Shown in pieces: positions 61,701 to 64,000 of a stretch of DNA of 64,000 bases. The notes below the pieces were generated by a model. It saw only the letters and a program-made list of their open reading frames with translations, made no database searches and was not told the DNA's origin. This stretch comes from Centropus unirufus (lineage: Eukaryota > Chordata > Aves > Cuculiformes > Centropidae): the NCBI GenBank assembly GCA_013397695.1, contig VYZI01000237.1, positions 288,169-352,168 of the forward strand. Reading direction: 5' to 3'. Each line of letters starts with the position of its first letter. The first letter of the stretch is position 1. A program made the position numbers and the translations under genes.

Positions 61701-64000
61701 TAGAAAAATTGTGCTATTCAGAGACTATTGCTGTCAAATGTCCCAATGAGATCTTATGGAAAAAAGGGCCACCTATATTTGACCCCCTGATTTGTCAGGG
61801 GGCGAATACAGTATTGGACAAAAGAGAAAATGATATACAGAAGAACACAAAAACTCATATGCTACCATACTGTCAGTTGTTACCAATTATGTTCTCTTAA
61901 ACTACTGCTTTTCTATCATAAAGCATGTCAGAAGAAGATTATAGTGAAATCACCCTTATTCACGTTCCATACATATACAAATTTGGGGAAGAGTTTTAGT
62001 GTAGCAGTGCCCTATAGACAGAAATGAATACCATTTCATTTAGAAAGTTGTCTGTCCACTCTGTAGCTAAATATGGGTGGAAAATATAGGACTATGTAAC
62101 TGCATTTTTATGATCACATTAATAATCCTAATGTAGAGCAACAGCCAAATTATTGCTGATAGCAAGGAAAAAGGTTTTCAATGAAAGACTTAATTATTTT
62201 GCCTTGTGGATGCAGCACAGTACCTCCCAGATAAAACTCTGAATTGAACTGTCTGTAAATGTAAAATCCTGCATTTAGATTAATTCTGAGTTCTTAGTGG
62301 TCACGCTCGGCTCTTTATTGGCCTAAAGGCCAAGTCCAATGTTGTGACTGAGCCTAACCATTACTAATCATGCTGCGTATCATAACAAACACTTTTGCTG
62401 TTGCCCCATTCTTACTCCCACACATATTTCACAGCTGATCACATAGGACATGCCTCAGGGGAAAGGGAAAAAAAGGCAAAAGCAATCCAATATGACGGAT
62501 TGGTGAAGTGGTCTTGTTCTGGAAGTGGTGAGCCATGGATGTGAAATAGCCTATACATCTCCACCCACCACCAACTTTGAAAGTTATGTGGAGGGAGTAG
62601 GGTATATGTGGGAAGGGGCAACTTGACTGGTTTGGGGTAATTAAACCTCTATGTAGGAGAGAAAGGCAGATTGGAAGGCTATAGAAAACACCAGAAAAGT
62701 GGAGATATAAAAATAAATATGACTACAGCCAGACTGGGAACACAGTTCTGAAAAATGCTTATGGGAAACTTCATGGTTTGAACTGGGGGACTTTCTATGA
62801 GAAGCTGCTTCCTCCTGCCTGAAGGCAGCATCTTTCACATACCTCCTTGGTGGTAAGGGAAGACACTGAAGAGATAGATGAATTCTTTATTGATTTCTTC
62901 TGCCAACAGAAATGACTGCAGCCTCAAAAATTTGGATGATTGCCAGGTAAAGAAAAAAGAATCAAATCTCTAAAAATAGATCTACTTGTTGCAATTTCTA
63001 TTAATCTTTTTGTTGGCTGGTGTTAGAAAATATTTGCGTAGGAAGGGAATGAGTTTTCTCCTGTCTTCTGCAATTGCAGATCTATTAATATGTAGAGCTG
63101 TGGACTCCTTTGGAGATGCTCTCTTTTAAGATGTGCTCTGAGACAACGATTTGGACTATGAACTTTCAACCATTTGTGGGGAGATACTTGCAAGCATCTT
63201 TGAGAGAAATTGCTGAAAAACTATGAAACTGTCTATTCTGAAAATGCTGGAGCCTCGAGAGGTTTTCTGGAATAGCAGTTCTGTATTGCCACGAGGGCAC
63301 ATTTTATTGAGTAGTCTGATGCTTAGCTGTATTATTCAGGGTTTTGTTAAAATGTTTTTCTGCTCACCTCTGCTGACTCCATTACCTTAAAACATAAATA
63401 TTTATTCCTTAAGTATCAGGTCTTTGAGCTGGTACGAAAGAACATTAACTTCCAAAAATCTCGTGGCCCCTTGGCACAGAAGGAACTAAACAAGTCAGGT
63501 AAAATTTGACAGGGTCTGCACACATACTCAAGGGATTACCTTTTGTCAGCTACTTGGTAGAGTCTGTGATCTGTACAGTAAAACAGAAACAAGACAGAGA
63601 TGTATGAGCTGTATTTATCTTATCTGTAGATAGAAGAATTACAAGTCTGATGTGTATGATCAGTCATAAGTCAGAAACTTCAAATTTAAAGTCATAGTTA
63701 CTAGATCATTATCTTTGACAGTATTTCCTCAGCAAGAAAACCCCTTAGACACATATTTTCAAGTCTCTCTGAAAATCTGGTAAAACGGGCTCCAGCATCC
63801 CTGAACTGAAAAGAAGACACTTCAAGGAATTCTGATTTGCTCTACATTATTTTCTTAACTTTATCATCTGTAGCCAGAAACATTTAGTCTTCTAATGAGA
63901 AGTCAAGAAGGAACAGCAGCATGGTTATGATATGACTGCTTCTTTGCATTGCTAAATTTCATTTTTTACTTTACAGAATTTTTTTCCTCAACGAAGAACA
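55778..64000. other. AT-rich distal region, no coding sequence seen
   Basis: No frame over 88 codons, no CR1 and no long simple repeat; only short A/T runs, for example near 57,783 and 57,921. It could be intergenic or a long minus-strand 3' UTR of a convergent gene. Nothing in the sequence decides between these. Confidence 0.45.

Noticed and set aside
1..64000. CRISPR arrays, operons, phage or plasmid systems
   Set aside because: The sequence is intron-containing vertebrate DNA; no regularly spaced repeat arrays or bacterial-type gene runs occur.

Overview
The window is vertebrate nuclear DNA, almost certainly from a bird. It is AT-rich and made mostly of non-coding sequence, and it carries several CR1 LINE 3' ends of the avian type. 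Its one recognisable protein-coding gene has short exons, canonical GT-AG introns and a protein that reads as the mammalian-type opsin 5 (neuropsin, OPN5). I cannot name the species. Two isolated N bases sit inside simple repeats, so this is a draft assembly.

Layout. Positions 1-15,600 are the 5' flank of OPN5, with one 3'-terminal CR1 copy near 7.0-7.7 kb and no gene I can support. OPN5 is on the + strand: six coding exons between 15,639 and 32,399, with introns of 6317, 3723, 2794, 1555 and 1301 bp. The joined exons give an uninterrupted 356-residue seven-helix opsin. It has the retinal-binding lysine (K299), the DRY and NPxxY motifs, the helix 3/loop 2 cysteine pair (C109/C186) and the loop 2 glutamate (E180). 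The first coding exon is preceded by a splice-acceptor-like sequence. A consensus donor 176 nt upstream makes a plausible 5' non-coding exon, and splicing it would place an in-frame stop just ahead of the ATG.

From about 32.8 kb to 64 kb the sequence looks intergenic. It holds two more CR1 fragments, a long (GAGAA)n tract, an (ATT)n tract, some small tandem repeats and a GC-richer block at 40.5-42.3 kb that I could not assign. On the minus strand near 55.75 kb there are poly(A) signals with a GU-rich follow-up. These might mark the far 3' end of a convergent neighbour (PTCHD4 in mammals), but no coding sequence of that gene is present.

Function. OPN5 is a UV/violet-sensitive, Gi-coupled bistable pigment, expressed in birds in retina and in deep-brain cerebrospinal-fluid-contacting neurons linked to day-length sensing. 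The window therefore covers essentially one complete photoreceptor locus with its flanks. I found no operon-like system, CRISPR array, tRNA, rRNA or intact mobile element.
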